From assembly GCA_023381895.1 (NCBI GenBank), contig JAMCTA010000010.1, positions 1 to 32,512 of the forward strand: a stretch of DNA of 32,512 nucleotides. Direction: 5' to 3'. This DNA is from Chloroflexota bacterium. Lineage in GTDB: Bacteria > Chloroflexota > UBA4733. Under the pieces are notes generated by a model. That model had not been told where the DNA came from, did not search any database, and worked only from the letters and a program-made list of their open reading frames with translations. Within the stretch, counting starts at the first letter, position 1, and each line of letters starts with the position of its first letter. The position numbers and the translations under genes were made by a program. Of this stretch, positions 1-8,366 are shown piece by piece.

Positions 1-88
1 TGTTGACCGCCAGGTTCACGCCATTGAGGATTTTCTTTCCTTCAATCTGCACGTGAAGATTGCGGATGACCAGATCACCATCGACCAT
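1..88 (-). CDS. sufC: SufC, Fe-S cluster assembly ATPase (N-terminal 29 codons only)
   Basis: Reading the minus strand from an ATG at 88 gives MVDGDLVIRNLHVQIEGK followed by a stretch containing ILNGVNL, and then the window ends. This matches the first beta strands of SufC, the ABC-type ATPase of the SufBCD scaffold complex that builds Fe-S clusters in the cytoplasm. The Walker motifs lie outside the window, so the call rests on the N-terminus and the context. The gene overlaps the end of the upstream Rrf2-type regulator by 14 bases in another frame, so the two are almost certainly co-transcribed. A purine-rich stretch (AAGGGGG on the coding strand) lies about 13 bases before the ATG. Another small ABC ATPase is possible, but the Rrf2 partner makes SufC the best reading. 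Confidence 0.8.
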   Translation of the reverse strand, partial: MVDGDLVIRNLHVQIEGKKILNGVNLAVN

Positions 89-605
89 TGCGCTTGCTTG
101 CCCCCTTCTTCGCACCGAGTGCGTCAGCCATAACGAGACTCTTGTCTTTGCCACCGTAACGATCGACATACTGCACGGGCTCCCACACCGTCGGTACAGG
201 AACCAAGCTCGCGAGCGTCATCTCGTCGAGCACACGAGCGATGGCCTTACCAACCTGCATCCACATCTGTCGCGTCGAGCAGTGCAGCTCAAAAGCGCAG
301 GAGACTTCAGTCGCCCCCTCGCTGACACAGACCATCGGTGCGATTGGCCCTTCCAGTGCCCGGAGCACTTCACCCATCGTGATCGCGGACGGCGCTCGCG
401 ACAGTGAGTAGCCACCGTAGACGCCCCGATGACTCTCAATCAGTCCTGCCTTGCGCAACGAAACAGCGAGCTGTTCCAAATATTCGACAGACAGCTTCTC
501 CTGAGCGGCAATCTCTGTGAGGGACACCGGTTGCTCGCCCCAGTGGCGGGCGAGATAGACCATGATCCTTGAGCCGTATTCGCCACGGGTGGACACGCGT
601 AGCAC
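75..605 (-). CDS. Rrf2/IscR-family transcriptional regulator, probable Suf operon regulator
   Basis: This is a 176-residue protein of normal Rrf2 length. It has an N-terminal winged helix (about residues 5-65, including STRGEYGSRIMVYLAR and the wing segment GVYGGYSLSR). The sensor region has three cysteines at 93, 103 and 109, the usual number for [2Fe-2S]-binding IscR relatives, though the first gap is longer than in E. coli IscR. The start is GTG at 605, preceded by AAGGGAGG at good distance. Its 3' end overlaps sufC by 14 bases, a regulator-first Suf operon layout. An inverted repeat over the putative transcription start (623-647) suggests autoregulation. Known Rrf2 proteins sense Fe-S status, nitric oxide or cysteine; the context favours Fe-S status. 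The family call is strong and the exact ligand is inferred. Confidence 0.88.
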   Translation of the reverse strand: MLRVSTRGEYGSRIMVYLARHWGEQPVSLTEIAAQEKLSVEYLEQLAVSLRKAGLIESHRGVYGGYSLSRAPSAITMGEVLRALEGPIAPMVCVSEGATEVSCAFELHCSTRQMWMQVGKAIARVLDEMTLASLVPVPTVWEPVQYVDRYGGKDKSLVMADALGAKKGASKRNGRW

Positions 606-622
606 GCCGTTTCCTCCCTTTG

Positions 623-679
623 AAACCCGAGTAGATTTATCGGGTTTTCAGTATAGCGGGGTGTACGTACTCAATGCAA
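623..679 (-). promoter_or_regulatory. Promoter and candidate Rrf2 operator upstream of the rrf2-sufC operon
   Basis: On the minus strand a -35-like TTGCAT (679 to 674) and a -10 TATACT (655 to 650) are separated by 18 bases, placing the transcription start near 643. A perfect 8-base inverted repeat, AAACCCGA (623-630) and TCGGGTTT (640-647), with a 9-base spacer covers that start. Such a position is typical of autorepressing regulators. That the binding protein is the adjacent Rrf2 regulator is inference. Confidence 0.55.
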
Positions 680-1094
680 CTGTGTGGGCAGGGATGAGTC
701 AGCCTCCCGGCGTGTCATCACCATCGTGTCTGCGCCAGATCGTCGAGATGGTCTCGCCAGACTCGCACTAACCGTTGCTCCACATGGCTACTCCACTGGC
801 CATCATGTCGGGCAGCCCGCCCAACGTGGAACTGGCGATATCCCCATCGCCAGAGAGCGCTGAGATGCTCTTCGCGAAGCCCGCCACCGATGACCCAAGA
901 TTTGCCAGGGCTAGCCCAGTTCGTGCGCTCCCGCAGAGTTCCCCACCCGGCATCAACCTCAAGAGAGCTTCCGGCTGTAAAGGATGAGATCGCAGCGATT
1001 AGATAGAGACAGATGCTGCCACGCTTGCCAGCCGTCCTGCACAGCATCGAAGGCGCGATGCAAAGTCCACCATCACTAATGCTGCGCGGGCAGG
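680..1094. other. Gene-free divergent intergenic region with a run of short palindromes
   Basis: Nothing in this stretch reads as a recognisable protein; the short open frames on both strands lack motifs and convincing start signals. Several perfect palindromes lie close together: CTGGCGAT/ATCGCCAG with a six-base loop at 832-853, AGAGC/GCTCT at 854-871, CTTCGCGAAG at 870-879 and GGGCTAGCCC at 908-917. They could form a structured RNA or be remnants of an element. No T-box motif, tRNA T-loop, tmRNA or RNase P core was found. Confidence 0.35.
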
Positions 1095-1124
1095 TTGACG
1101 TGCAATTCTGTCCACTTCTATACT
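1095..1124 (+). promoter_or_regulatory. Promoter for the rimI-like gene
   Basis: TTGACG (1095-1100) and TATACT (1119-1124) are separated by 18 bases, predicting a transcription start near 1131. This argues against the upstream in-frame TTG at 1129 being the start of the following gene and favours a start further in. Confidence 0.5.
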
Positions 1125-1170
1125 GCCCTTGATTGTTGTGTGCTCGATGGATGGAATGGGGGATCCAGAT

Positions 1171-1887
1171 GTGAGCGCGAACAATCTCGTCGCTTGGGCT
1201 GGGGGCTGGGTGACTGCAATCTATCTAGATTTTATGCGCCTTGAAGACCTCGACCAAGTAGCGGAAATCGAGCGCGAGGCGTTTTCAATGCCGTGGCCTT
1301 CGAGCGCCTACCGGCGCGAGTTGCGCACGAACAAGAACGCATTCTACATTGTGGCCCGACTTGGCACGCCCAGGGACGAGAAGCCATCACCGAGCTATGC
1401 GCTGCTACGACGTCCATTCCCCTTCTCGCTCATCCCCCACCCTCCCAGTGTCGAGCACCATCTCTCACAGCGTGATCTCATCGTTGGTCACACCGGACTC
1501 TGGCGCTTGGCCGATCAGGCCCACATTACGACCATCGCTGTGCGCCAAGCGTACCGAAGGCATGGAGTCGGAGAACTCTTGCTCACAGGCATATTCGATA
1601 TTACCTATAGCATCGGCAGTGAGGCGGTCACACTCGAGGTTCGCAAGTCAAACACCGGCGCCCAGCGGCTCTACATCAAGTATGGCTTCCATCAGGTGGG
1701 AATCCGCCCTCGCTACTATTCGGACAACAATGAAGATGCCATCATTATGTGGACCGATGCTCTCGACTCAGAATCGATGCGCACACTCCTCGCTCAGCGC
1801 CGCACGGAGCTCGCCGCCAAGCTCGGTATGCCGGAGATTCCCGAGTGGCTGTCAGGTGCACGAGCAAACACGGAGGAGCGACGCTAA
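1171..1887 (+). CDS. RimI-like GNAT N-acetyltransferase
   Basis: The GNAT fold begins at MRLEDLDQVAEIEREAFSMP, a typical RimI-like opening. The acetyl-CoA loop is RRHGVGELLL, followed by LEVRKSNTGAQRLYIKYGF, the usual RimI sequence before the last strands. RimI acetylates the N-terminal alanine of ribosomal protein S18; relatives in other phyla may act on several proteins. The protein carries an approximately 30-residue insertion between early strands (TPRDEKPSPSYALLRRPFPF and following) and a 40-residue C-terminal tail. Start choice: GTG at 1171 has GGGGGA seven bases upstream and lies inside the predicted transcript. An in-frame TTG at 1129 precedes the predicted transcription start; ATG 1147, GTG 1210 or ATG 1234 are alternatives. 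The family is clear and the exact substrate is inferred. Confidence 0.8.
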   Translation: MSANNLVAWAGGWVTAIYLDFMRLEDLDQVAEIEREAFSMPWPSSAYRRELRTNKNAFYIVARLGTPRDEKPSPSYALLRRPFPFSLIPHPPSVEHHLSQRDLIVGHTGLWRLADQAHITTIAVRQAYRRHGVGELLLTGIFDITYSIGSEAVTLEVRKSNTGAQRLYIKYGFHQVGIRPRYYSDNNEDAIIMWTDALDSESMRTLLAQRRTELAAKLGMPEIPEWLSGARANTEERR

Positions 1888-2064
1888 CAGTCACCGTGTG
1901 TAGCGTGCCACTCACAGGCGCTCTCCCCTCACGGCCCAGCTTGCTCCCTGGCAGCTCGTCCGCCGCGCTATCGCCGTGGAGAGTATGATTGTTGCCGCGC
2001 CTGCTCCGAGCCAGTCAGTGGCCTGCCAGGGCGGTCGTACCAGGCGCAACGAAGAGGAGAACAT

Positions 2065-2889
2065 ATGATGCAACGCCTAGCCGGCAAAGTCGCCATCGTC
2101 ACAGGGGCTGCACGAGGAATAGGACGCCAGATCGGCCGCACTTTCGCGGCTGAGGGGGCGATGGTCGTCGTGTGTGACGTGATCGACAGTGGTGGCAGAG
2201 AAACCGTAGAGATGATCAGTGCCGCTGGCGGCCAAGCCACCTATCTGCCGGCTGACGTAACGAGCATCGATGACTGGCAGCACGCCGTCGAGCGCGCCGC
2301 CACCGCGTATGGTGATCTGCACATCCTCGTCAACAACGCCGCTAAGTGGCGAGGAGGAACAGCTGTTGACACGCCCTGGGATGTATGGGCTATGACCCGA
2401 GGCACAATTCTCGACGCCGCATACCTGGGCTGCCAGCAGTGTATTCCCACCATGATTGAGAGCGGCGGCGGAAGCATCATCTCGATCTCCTCGGTCCACG
2501 GACTCCTCGCGGCGCGGCGATCTGCCGCCTATGAGGCCGCTAAAGGAGGCCTGATCCTGCTCATGAAGCAGGTGGCCTGCGACTTCGGTCCCCAAGGTAT
2601 CCGGGCTAACTGCATCTGTCCGGGCTTGATCGTATCCCCGGAGAAGAAAGCGGAACACGAAGCCCATCCTGAGCATGATCGCTTCAACGCTGAGGTGTAC
2701 CCGGTACGGCGCTATGGCACAGCTCAAGATATCGCTTGGGCGGCGGTCTTCCTCGCCAGTGATGAATCCACATTCGTCTCTGGCCAGGCACTTGCCGTTG
2801 ACGGCGGTCTCACAGCGCAGCTCCAAGATGACGTTGCCTACCGCACCGCCGACTACGTCCGCACTCAACAGCAGGGAGTGCAGCCATAG
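2065..2889 (+). CDS. Classical short-chain dehydrogenase/reductase (SDR)
   Basis: This 274-residue protein has all classical SDR marks: the nucleotide-binding TGAARGIG at 13-20, LVNNAA near 88-93, the catalytic serine in IISISSVHG near 142-143, and Y156-x3-K160 in AAYEAAKGG. The C-terminal GQALAVDGG is also typical. Such enzymes oxidise or reduce hydroxyl/carbonyl groups with NAD(P); the closest look is to glucose/3-oxoacyl-type dehydrogenases, but the substrate cannot be read from sequence. ATG at 2065 is preceded by AGAGGAGA; ATG 2068 is equally possible. The C-terminus is about 20 residues longer than in typical family members. The gene is convergent with queG, with nine bases between stop codons, and has no obvious pathway partner. 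Confidence 0.85.
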   Translation: MMQRLAGKVAIVTGAARGIGRQIGRTFAAEGAMVVVCDVIDSGGRETVEMISAAGGQATYLPADVTSIDDWQHAVERAATAYGDLHILVNNAAKWRGGTAVDTPWDVWAMTRGTILDAAYLGCQQCIPTMIESGGGSIISISSVHGLLAARRSAAYEAAKGGLILLMKQVACDFGPQGIRANCICPGLIVSPEKKAEHEAHPEHDRFNAEVYPVRRYGTAQDIAWAAVFLASDESTFVSGQALAVDGGLTAQLQDDVAYRTADYVRTQQQGVQP

Positions 2890-2898
2890 CGCCTCTCT

Positions 2899-4068
2899 CT
2901 AGCCCAGAGTCGCGAGTACCATACTCGCTTCAGTGCGCACCGTGGCATCAGGGTCTTCTCTACAGACTTGCTCAAGATCCCGGCGTACCACCATTTTGCT
3001 GGCAAACTCTCCGAGTGCCCACACTGCGTGTGCACGCACAAGAGGTTGTCTCTCCTCTCTCACCACTCGCTGCAATGGGTCGATAGCGGCGGGATCACCA
3101 ACATTCCCAAGTGCGACGCACACGTTGCGCAGCAGCCCCGTACGACCGGTACGCATCACGGGCGTCCCACGATAACGTGCCCGAAACTCTTCTTCAGACA
3201 AGAAGAGCAATGGCAAGAGCTCTGGGCTGGGGCCGATGCCCTGGGTCGCAGCGAAATCGGGGAGATGTGCGCTGGCAACGCCACGATTCACGGGGCATAC
3301 TTCCTGACAGACATCACATCCAAAGATCCAGTCGCCGGCCGAGCGACGAAGCTCCCTTGGTATCACAGCACGCGACTCAATCGTCAGAAACGAGATGCAG
3401 CGGCGGGCGTCAAGTACGCCAGGAGCGGGAAATGCATGGGTTGGACAAGCTGGTAAGCAGCGGGCGCACCGACCGCACGTCGTCCGCAAGGGCGGGTCTG
3501 GATCGATCTCGAGGTCCGTGGCAACCTCAGCAAGCAAGAGCCACGAACCCAAACTGTGGGTCAGCAAGCAGGTGTTCTTCCCGATCCAGCCGAGACCAGC
3601 GCGGGTCGCAATCGCTCGATCGACGACCCGCGCTGTATCGACCCAGCCACGGCGGGCCTCGCGGTGGCCATAGCGATGCCGTAACTCAGCAATGAAGCGT
3701 CGCGTCATTCCCCGGACTACTGGATGGTAGTCCCGACCCCAAGCGTAGCGAGCAACGCGCCCTCTTGGCGTCCCCGGTTCTGAAGGAATGTAGCTGTCCT
3801 GCGAAGGGTAGGCTAGTCCAAGCGCAATGAGCGTCCGGGCCTGCGGTACGATACGGCGCACATCCGAAGCGAGGTGGGCTCGTTCCTGATTGAACCAGTC
3901 GAGCCCAGAAAAGTAACCCGCTGCGATACGCTCCGACAGCATCTGTTCCAAGCCTACAAACGGCTCCACAGAGGCGAATCGTACGAGGTCAAAGCCGATA
4001 GACCGCCCGATTCTGCGGATCTCATCCTTCACATCAGCACTGCTGGCGGACACCGTCATCCGTCTCAA
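2899..4068 (-). CDS. queG: Epoxyqueuosine reductase QueG
   Basis: QueG reduces epoxyqueuosine to queuosine in tRNA, the last step of queuosine synthesis, using cobalamin and two [4Fe-4S] clusters. Seen here: GWVDTARVVDRAIATRAGLG with the active-site Asp region near 144, then WIGKNTCLL. The ferredoxin-like cysteines are C198, C201, C204 and C208 (CGRCARCLPACPT), with C224 (RRCISFLTIE) and C251, C254 and C258 (CDVCQEVCPVNR). A C-terminal HEAT-like region (GNVGDPAAIDPLQ, VRAHAVWALGEF) completes the full-length QueG layout at 389 residues. The start is TTG at 4068, overlapping the DUF1015 stop as TTGA; ATG at 4059 is an alternative. Other queuosine genes are not in the window. Identification is firm. 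Confidence 0.93.
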   Translation of the reverse strand: MRRMTVSASSADVKDEIRRIGRSIGFDLVRFASVEPFVGLEQMLSERIAAGYFSGLDWFNQERAHLASDVRRIVPQARTLIALGLAYPSQDSYIPSEPGTPRGRVARYAWGRDYHPVVRGMTRRFIAELRHRYGHREARRGWVDTARVVDRAIATRAGLGWIGKNTCLLTHSLGSWLLLAEVATDLEIDPDPPLRTTCGRCARCLPACPTHAFPAPGVLDARRCISFLTIESRAVIPRELRRSAGDWIFGCDVCQEVCPVNRGVASAHLPDFAATQGIGPSPELLPLLFLSEEEFRARYRGTPVMRTGRTGLLRNVCVALGNVGDPAAIDPLQRVVREERQPLVRAHAVWALGEFASKMVVRRDLEQVCREDPDATVRTEASMVLATLG

Positions 4069-5363
4069 ACCACCGTGTGGTCGTAGATGACGAGGCCCGT
4101 CAACGGCTTGGGAAAGAAGAACGTCGACTTCTGCGGCATACGATCGTGCGCACGCGCTACCGCACAGAGCTGCGCTGGCTCAGTTGGCCGCACCAAGACG
4201 CTAAGCTCCGCCCGGCCGCTGCGGACAGCTTCGACTGCCTCCTCTGCGCTGCGTGTGTAGGACACATATTCCTCCCCCTCAATCTCCTGTTCGCCAAGTC
4301 CAAGGAAAGGATCGAGCACCAGATGATGCAGCACACTGACGTCTAGTTCACGCCAGGCCTCAGAGCGGTCTCGCGGCAGCAGCTCCTTCAGAGAACGCGC
4401 CGGCTCAGCAAGCACGGCGTGCGCTGGGAAGATGAAAATGAACGAGCCCGCGGCGGCACGCTGGAGCAGCTCCATCCACTGCTCAGGAATAGAAGACGAT
4501 AGCTCTGCAAGCGCAAAGTAGTCCGTGAGCCGATCACGCAGCCCTGCGACGCGCTGCGGCGAGACGTTACGAATGACGCGGTGTATCGGCAGTACAGTAA
4601 GCCCCGGCTCGTCCGTCGCGACGAGAAACATCAAGGCGCGGGTCCACGCCCCCCCGGCGAGACCAGGATGCTGCTCCTCCATCTCGCGCCGGTAGGTAAG
4701 AGCCGTCTCGTACCGATGGTGTCCATCCGCAATGTAGGCTTGGGTAGTCGCGAGCGCAGCGCGTAGAGCTCCGAGCTGCGCGCTATCAGTGATCATCCAG
4801 AGCCTGCTCTCTTGCGCTGCGTGCGGAACTGCACCAGCAGGCAAGGTGATGTGCGCTACGGGATCGCTCGTCCGAACTTTCTCAAGCACGCTCCTGATCA
4901 CTCTTTCGGGGTCGTCGTAGAGTAGAAAGATCGGGCTAATGTTGGCGCGGCAGGTCCGTAAGAGCTCCAGGCGGTCCCGCTTTGGTCCAGGCAGCGTATG
5001 CTCATGGGGCAAGACGGCCCCACTATCCCACGACTCGACCCTGACTGCACCGAGAATACCAAGTCTCCTGTGCTCGACCCCGTTAGTGGTAAATCGCTCT
5101 TCCAGCACATAGAGGGCCGGTGTGGGGTCATGCTCGACTGCACCCTCGTTATGCCAGTGCCGCAGTAGCCCGGCCGCACGTGCATAGCGTTCAGCGCCCC
5201 CGTTGGGAAGCTCAATATGCGTCACATTGTATGCGCTTCTCTCCACTAGGAGCGAGCGCTGGCGGCCATCGATAACATCGTAAGGTGGGGCGACGACGAG
5301 AGACAGATCACCTACGACTTCCTCGCGATAGCGCATTCCACGAAACGGTGACACATCGACCAT
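4065..5363 (-). CDS. DUF1015 family protein
   Basis: This 432-residue protein shows the DUF1015 (PF06245) signature: an N-terminal FRGMRY, VVAPPYDVI near residue 25, LPHEHTLPGPKRDRLELL in the middle, and YIADGHHRYETALTYRREM as the most conserved block. Family members are soluble and about this size, and their biochemical role is unsettled. ATG at 5363 is preceded by an AAGG/AAGGGA purine run. It is translationally coupled to queG by a four-base overlap and lies 74 bases downstream of a membrane protein gene on the same strand. I infer no function beyond the family. Confidence 0.88.
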   Translation of the reverse strand: MVDVSPFRGMRYREEVVGDLSLVVAPPYDVIDGRQRSLLVERSAYNVTHIELPNGGAERYARAAGLLRHWHNEGAVEHDPTPALYVLEERFTTNGVEHRRLGILGAVRVESWDSGAVLPHEHTLPGPKRDRLELLRTCRANISPIFLLYDDPERVIRSVLEKVRTSDPVAHITLPAGAVPHAAQESRLWMITDSAQLGALRAALATTQAYIADGHHRYETALTYRREMEEQHPGLAGGAWTRALMFLVATDEPGLTVLPIHRVIRNVSPQRVAGLRDRLTDYFALAELSSSIPEQWMELLQRAAAGSFIFIFPAHAVLAEPARSLKELLPRDRSEAWRELDVSVLHHLVLDPFLGLGEQEIEGEEYVSYTRSAEEAVEAVRSGRAELSVLVRPTEPAQLCAVARAHDRMPQKSTFFFPKPLTGLVIYDHTVV

Positions 5364-5437
5364 TATTTCCCTTACCTTTCAAGATGGCATTGCTACCCGT
5401 GTGCTCTCGTAGGCACGTGTGAGTATTCCAAGACACT

Positions 5438-7513
5438 CTAAGGCTGCAGTGGATTCTTGGGTAGCTGTCGATAGACCTGTACCGACCCGTTGTTGTACAC
5501 CTCATTCATGCGATTCACGTCGGGTAGCGAAACCCCTAACACCGCCATCCGTGTACGCGTTATCGTACTGAGCATAACGAGCGGTACTTGCTCAGGCAGG
5601 TCAAGCGTCGGAAAGCGCTGCGCAGCGTAAGGGCTCTGTGTGAAGAAGATGTAGACCTCGCGGATACGCTCATCAACATCAGCCCACACGGATACGCTCG
5701 GCACATTGGTATCAAGCCAGCGGATCGTCTGCAGCTCACCCGTAGAGTAGAATGTCCACTTATCACTGAGTAGCGGCTCGTTTGTCGCTTTAAATGCCCC
5801 GCAGACTGCAAAGAACGCCAGAGCCGCACCCATCCCGACCTTCACTCCCAGTCGAAGGAGGCGCCAGCCGCCCAAGGCATCAAGGAACGCCACAACAGCA
5901 CTGGCGCTCATCGGGATCGCAATAAACATGAACACTGGGAAGAGTCGTAACTGCAGATTCGCCCCAAGAACTCCACTGAAATCTGCGGCGATTCCCACTG
6001 CTACCTGAATCGCTAGACCGGCATAGAGGAGCCACACGAGGCGAAGATTATCTGTCATACTTTCCCACTCGTTGCGGAAGAACACGAGCCACGTACGTCG
6101 GATCCAGGAAAGTCCGGAGATGAGCAGTGTAAGCCAGGTAAACGAAGTAAGAATAAAATAGATGTAGATACTACGCCAGCCTAGGGAAATATAGCTATAG
6201 GGATTGTCAGAAGCCTGAAAACTCAGAGCAAATCCAGCCAACCGGTCCATTGCCGTCTGAAACTGATTGAAGATACCCTGACTGGGGTGGTAGAAGTAGA
6301 ATAGCTCTAGAAACAATAAAAGAAATGAAGATCCGGAGATATAGCCCAAGCGAATAAGCGAGAGTCTTCTCTGAACAGCCTGATCATTAAAGAAAAAGGA
6401 GAGAAGTCCACCAAGAAAGAAGCTTCCAGTCAGGGCAACAATAAGAGAAGAGCCGAAGGTACTGTTGATAGAGAGGATGCTAAAACTTACGAAGTAGAAC
6501 AATACGACATATCGAGCAAGTCTGCGCACTTGACGTCGATAGCGATAGCTACGAAACAGCAGAAAAAGGCAGCACAACAATAAGAAGTACGTAACTTTCT
6601 CGTGAGATCCTCGAAGCGCTGTGAAGAGAAAATCCGGCTGGAGGAGGAGGAAGAGTGCGGCCAGCGCCCCTTTACGATTGTCCGCAGTCATCTCGCGGAA
6701 AGCGATATACGCCATGAAGGCATCAGCGATAAGAAAAAATGGCCAGACTCGCGTCTCGAAGACCTGTACTGGGACACCAGAGAGCCGGATCAGATAGATG
6801 CTGATAGCCTGGAAGCCGTACCCTGAAGGGTAGACTGCAGGTACCGACGGATCCGGAATGGCACTACCGAATTTCAGTACTGCCTGGATGAGACTCGTCA
6901 TCTCAGCTGTATCTTGCTCCACATAGTGTCCTTGGAAGCGTGCTAGCAGGTAGAGAGCGATCAGAAGGGCGAATACGAGTACGCAAAGAAACGCACGCGG
7001 TGAACCACTCACGTCCTGGTTGAGCACAGCATCTGCAGAACCGAGAAGATGGCGCAGGAGCGCTCGATCTTGAAGAACGGTTCGCAACAGCTCATCGGCT
7101 GATGCGGACACTCGAAGCGTGCCGGTGCGGCGTCGCAGCAACAGCCCGACGAGTACCGTGGTGAGCTGTTCTGTCAGGTCCTCCGACGACTGCACATCAG
7201 GTGTTACCCCACCGTCAAGATCCTCGACCGGCGCCAGTACTTCTCCGGCACAGTCCAGTGCCCGCTGCTCTTGCCCCGGACTCAGGAACCGTGTCCATCC
7301 GCCCACCAACAGAAAGGGCCGCGGAGCTTCCAGAAGCGGGGTGATCCGCTGCGCAGACGCAGTGGCTCGCTCTACGGCGGTCCGAGCAGATTCGCGAGTG
7401 GTCTGGAGCCCAAACTGGACGGCGCCTGTCGCTATGAGGACTGTTAAGACTCGACCGAGGTCAGTCTCGACTTCAACAGTAGGAGCTTGAACGGTTTCCA
7501 CCATATCAGTCAT
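5438..7513 (-). CDS. Large multipass membrane protein, possible GT-C-type glycosyltransferase
   Basis: The 691-residue product starts with about 170 soluble residues, then a membrane helix at about 174-192 and roughly ten further hydrophobic helices to about residue 595, and ends in a soluble tail. After the first helix comes a loop with acidic residues (VEQDTAEMTSL) and PAVYPSGYGFQ, which resembles the first extracytoplasmic loop of GT-C glycosyltransferases using lipid-linked sugars. The C-terminal part (TIRWLDTNVPSVSVWADVDE) also resembles periplasmic tails of such enzymes. I do not recognise a named family, and the long soluble N-terminus is unusual for GT-C. The central part (about 6.1-6.7 kb) is visibly richer in A/T than its neighbours, partly because of Phe/Tyr/Leu-rich helices. 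The ATG at 7513 has no good SD sequence. Confidence 0.6.
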   Translation of the reverse strand: MTDMVETVQAPTVEVETDLGRVLTVLIATGAVQFGLQTTRESARTAVERATASAQRITPLLEAPRPFLLVGGWTRFLSPGQEQRALDCAGEVLAPVEDLDGGVTPDVQSSEDLTEQLTTVLVGLLLRRRTGTLRVSASADELLRTVLQDRALLRHLLGSADAVLNQDVSGSPRAFLCVLVFALLIALYLLARFQGHYVEQDTAEMTSLIQAVLKFGSAIPDPSVPAVYPSGYGFQAISIYLIRLSGVPVQVFETRVWPFFLIADAFMAYIAFREMTADNRKGALAALFLLLQPDFLFTALRGSHEKVTYFLLLCCLFLLFRSYRYRRQVRRLARYVVLFYFVSFSILSINSTFGSSLIVALTGSFFLGGLLSFFFNDQAVQRRLSLIRLGYISGSSFLLLFLELFYFYHPSQGIFNQFQTAMDRLAGFALSFQASDNPYSYISLGWRSIYIYFILTSFTWLTLLISGLSWIRRTWLVFFRNEWESMTDNLRLVWLLYAGLAIQVAVGIAADFSGVLGANLQLRLFPVFMFIAIPMSASAVVAFLDALGGWRLLRLGVKVGMGAALAFFAVCGAFKATNEPLLSDKWTFYSTGELQTIRWLDTNVPSVSVWADVDERIREVYIFFTQSPYAAQRFPTLDLPEQVPLVMLSTITRTRMAVLGVSLPDVNRMNEVYNNGSVQVYRQLPKNPLQP

Positions 7514-7796
7514 ATCAGTGCATTATTGCCGCTCTCTCCGCAGTTTGCAGAGCCCGCCGGAGACACGACGTGATAGTCCTATGCTACACTTCCGAGCCAG
7601 AAGAGGGAGGTATGGCCCTAATCTTGCTGCCGTGGTGGGCCGTGCACTGTTGCTCGTTCGAGTCGCGAGGATAGCTCTACTCATGCGTCACCGGTCCGCT
7701 GGTGAGGAAGTCTTCGGAGAAGATGCTCGCGCTACGGGGTGGTCCCACTGGCACGATGTCAGGGCGGCAGCGTAGGGAAGAACGTGTAGACGGCAT

Positions 7797-8318
7797 ATGG
7801 CTGAAGCGCAGTATGATTTTGGCTTGGCGACCCATCTCGACGCTTGCTGATGGTTGGTGCCGGGACATCGCACCTTTCGCCTGCTGGTGCGCTCGGGAAG
7901 CTCTTCGGCGCTGCTCTGGATCGAAAAGCAGCAGCTTATAGCACTGGGTCTGGCTATCGAGCAAGTGCTCGCCCAGGTGGCGCCGCAGGAGGCACAGCGT
8001 GGGGAGTTCACCTTGTCGACCGGACCGATCAGTGATTTTCCGTTGAACCCGCAAGTCGAATTCCGCGTTGGCCAGCTGCAACTGGGGCACGATGCCGTCA
8101 ATCAGCAGTTCCAGCTCATCGCCGGCGAGAGTGAAGACGAAGAGCGTGAGGCAAGGCAACCGCGACTCACGGTTCGCACCGGGTATCGCCTAGCGAACCG
8201 TCTGAGCAAGCAGATTGCGGCCCTGGCCGCCGCTGGCCGCCCACGCTGCCCATTGTGTGGCGAGCCGCTAGGACCAGAGCCTCATCACTGCGCACTGTCC
8301 AATGGACACGTTCACTAG
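7797..8318 (+). pseudogene. DUF3090 family gene interrupted by an in-frame TGA
   Basis: From ATG 7797 the frame reads MAEAQYDFGLATHLDAC, stops at TGA 7848-7850, and continues in the same frame as WLVPGHRTFRLLVRSGSS to the TAG at 8316-8318. Both sides match the DUF3090 family (PF11290): an N-terminal DFG segment, the RTFRLLV strand, ALLWIEKQQL, the FRVGQLQLG strand, and the C-terminal zinc-ribbon-like CPLCG...PHHCALSNGH (two CxxC/HxC-type pairs). The number of residues between the two conserved parts is as I would expect for the family, so either one nonsense change or two compensating small indels (for example a T near 7845 and a G near 7856) could explain it; a sequencing error is also possible. 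Translation from TTG 7854 or GTG 7857 would lose the first strand. The usual partner genes of this family are not beside it. Confidence 0.72.
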
Positions 8319-8366
8319 GCCGATAGCAAGCGCCGCGGGTCCGGCAGTGTGAGCGTCCCGACAAGA

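Noticed and set aside
718..1047. Minus-strand open frame of 109 codons in the rrf2-rimI gap
   Set aside because: No recognisable motif, no good start signal, and competing frames on both strands with equal appearance.
2077..2868. Long minus-strand open frame (263 codons) opposite the SDR gene
   Set aside because: It is an antisense shadow; the plus-strand frame has complete SDR motifs and an SD.
7612..7674. ATGGCCCTAATC after GGGAGGT, possibly the start of a decayed phosphatase gene often found beside DUF3090
   Set aside because: The frame stops after about 20 codons and no later sequence matches such a phosphatase.
7640..7690. GTTCGAGTC resembling a tRNA T-loop
   Set aside because: The flanking bases do not form a T-stem and no cloverleaf or acceptor stem fits around it.
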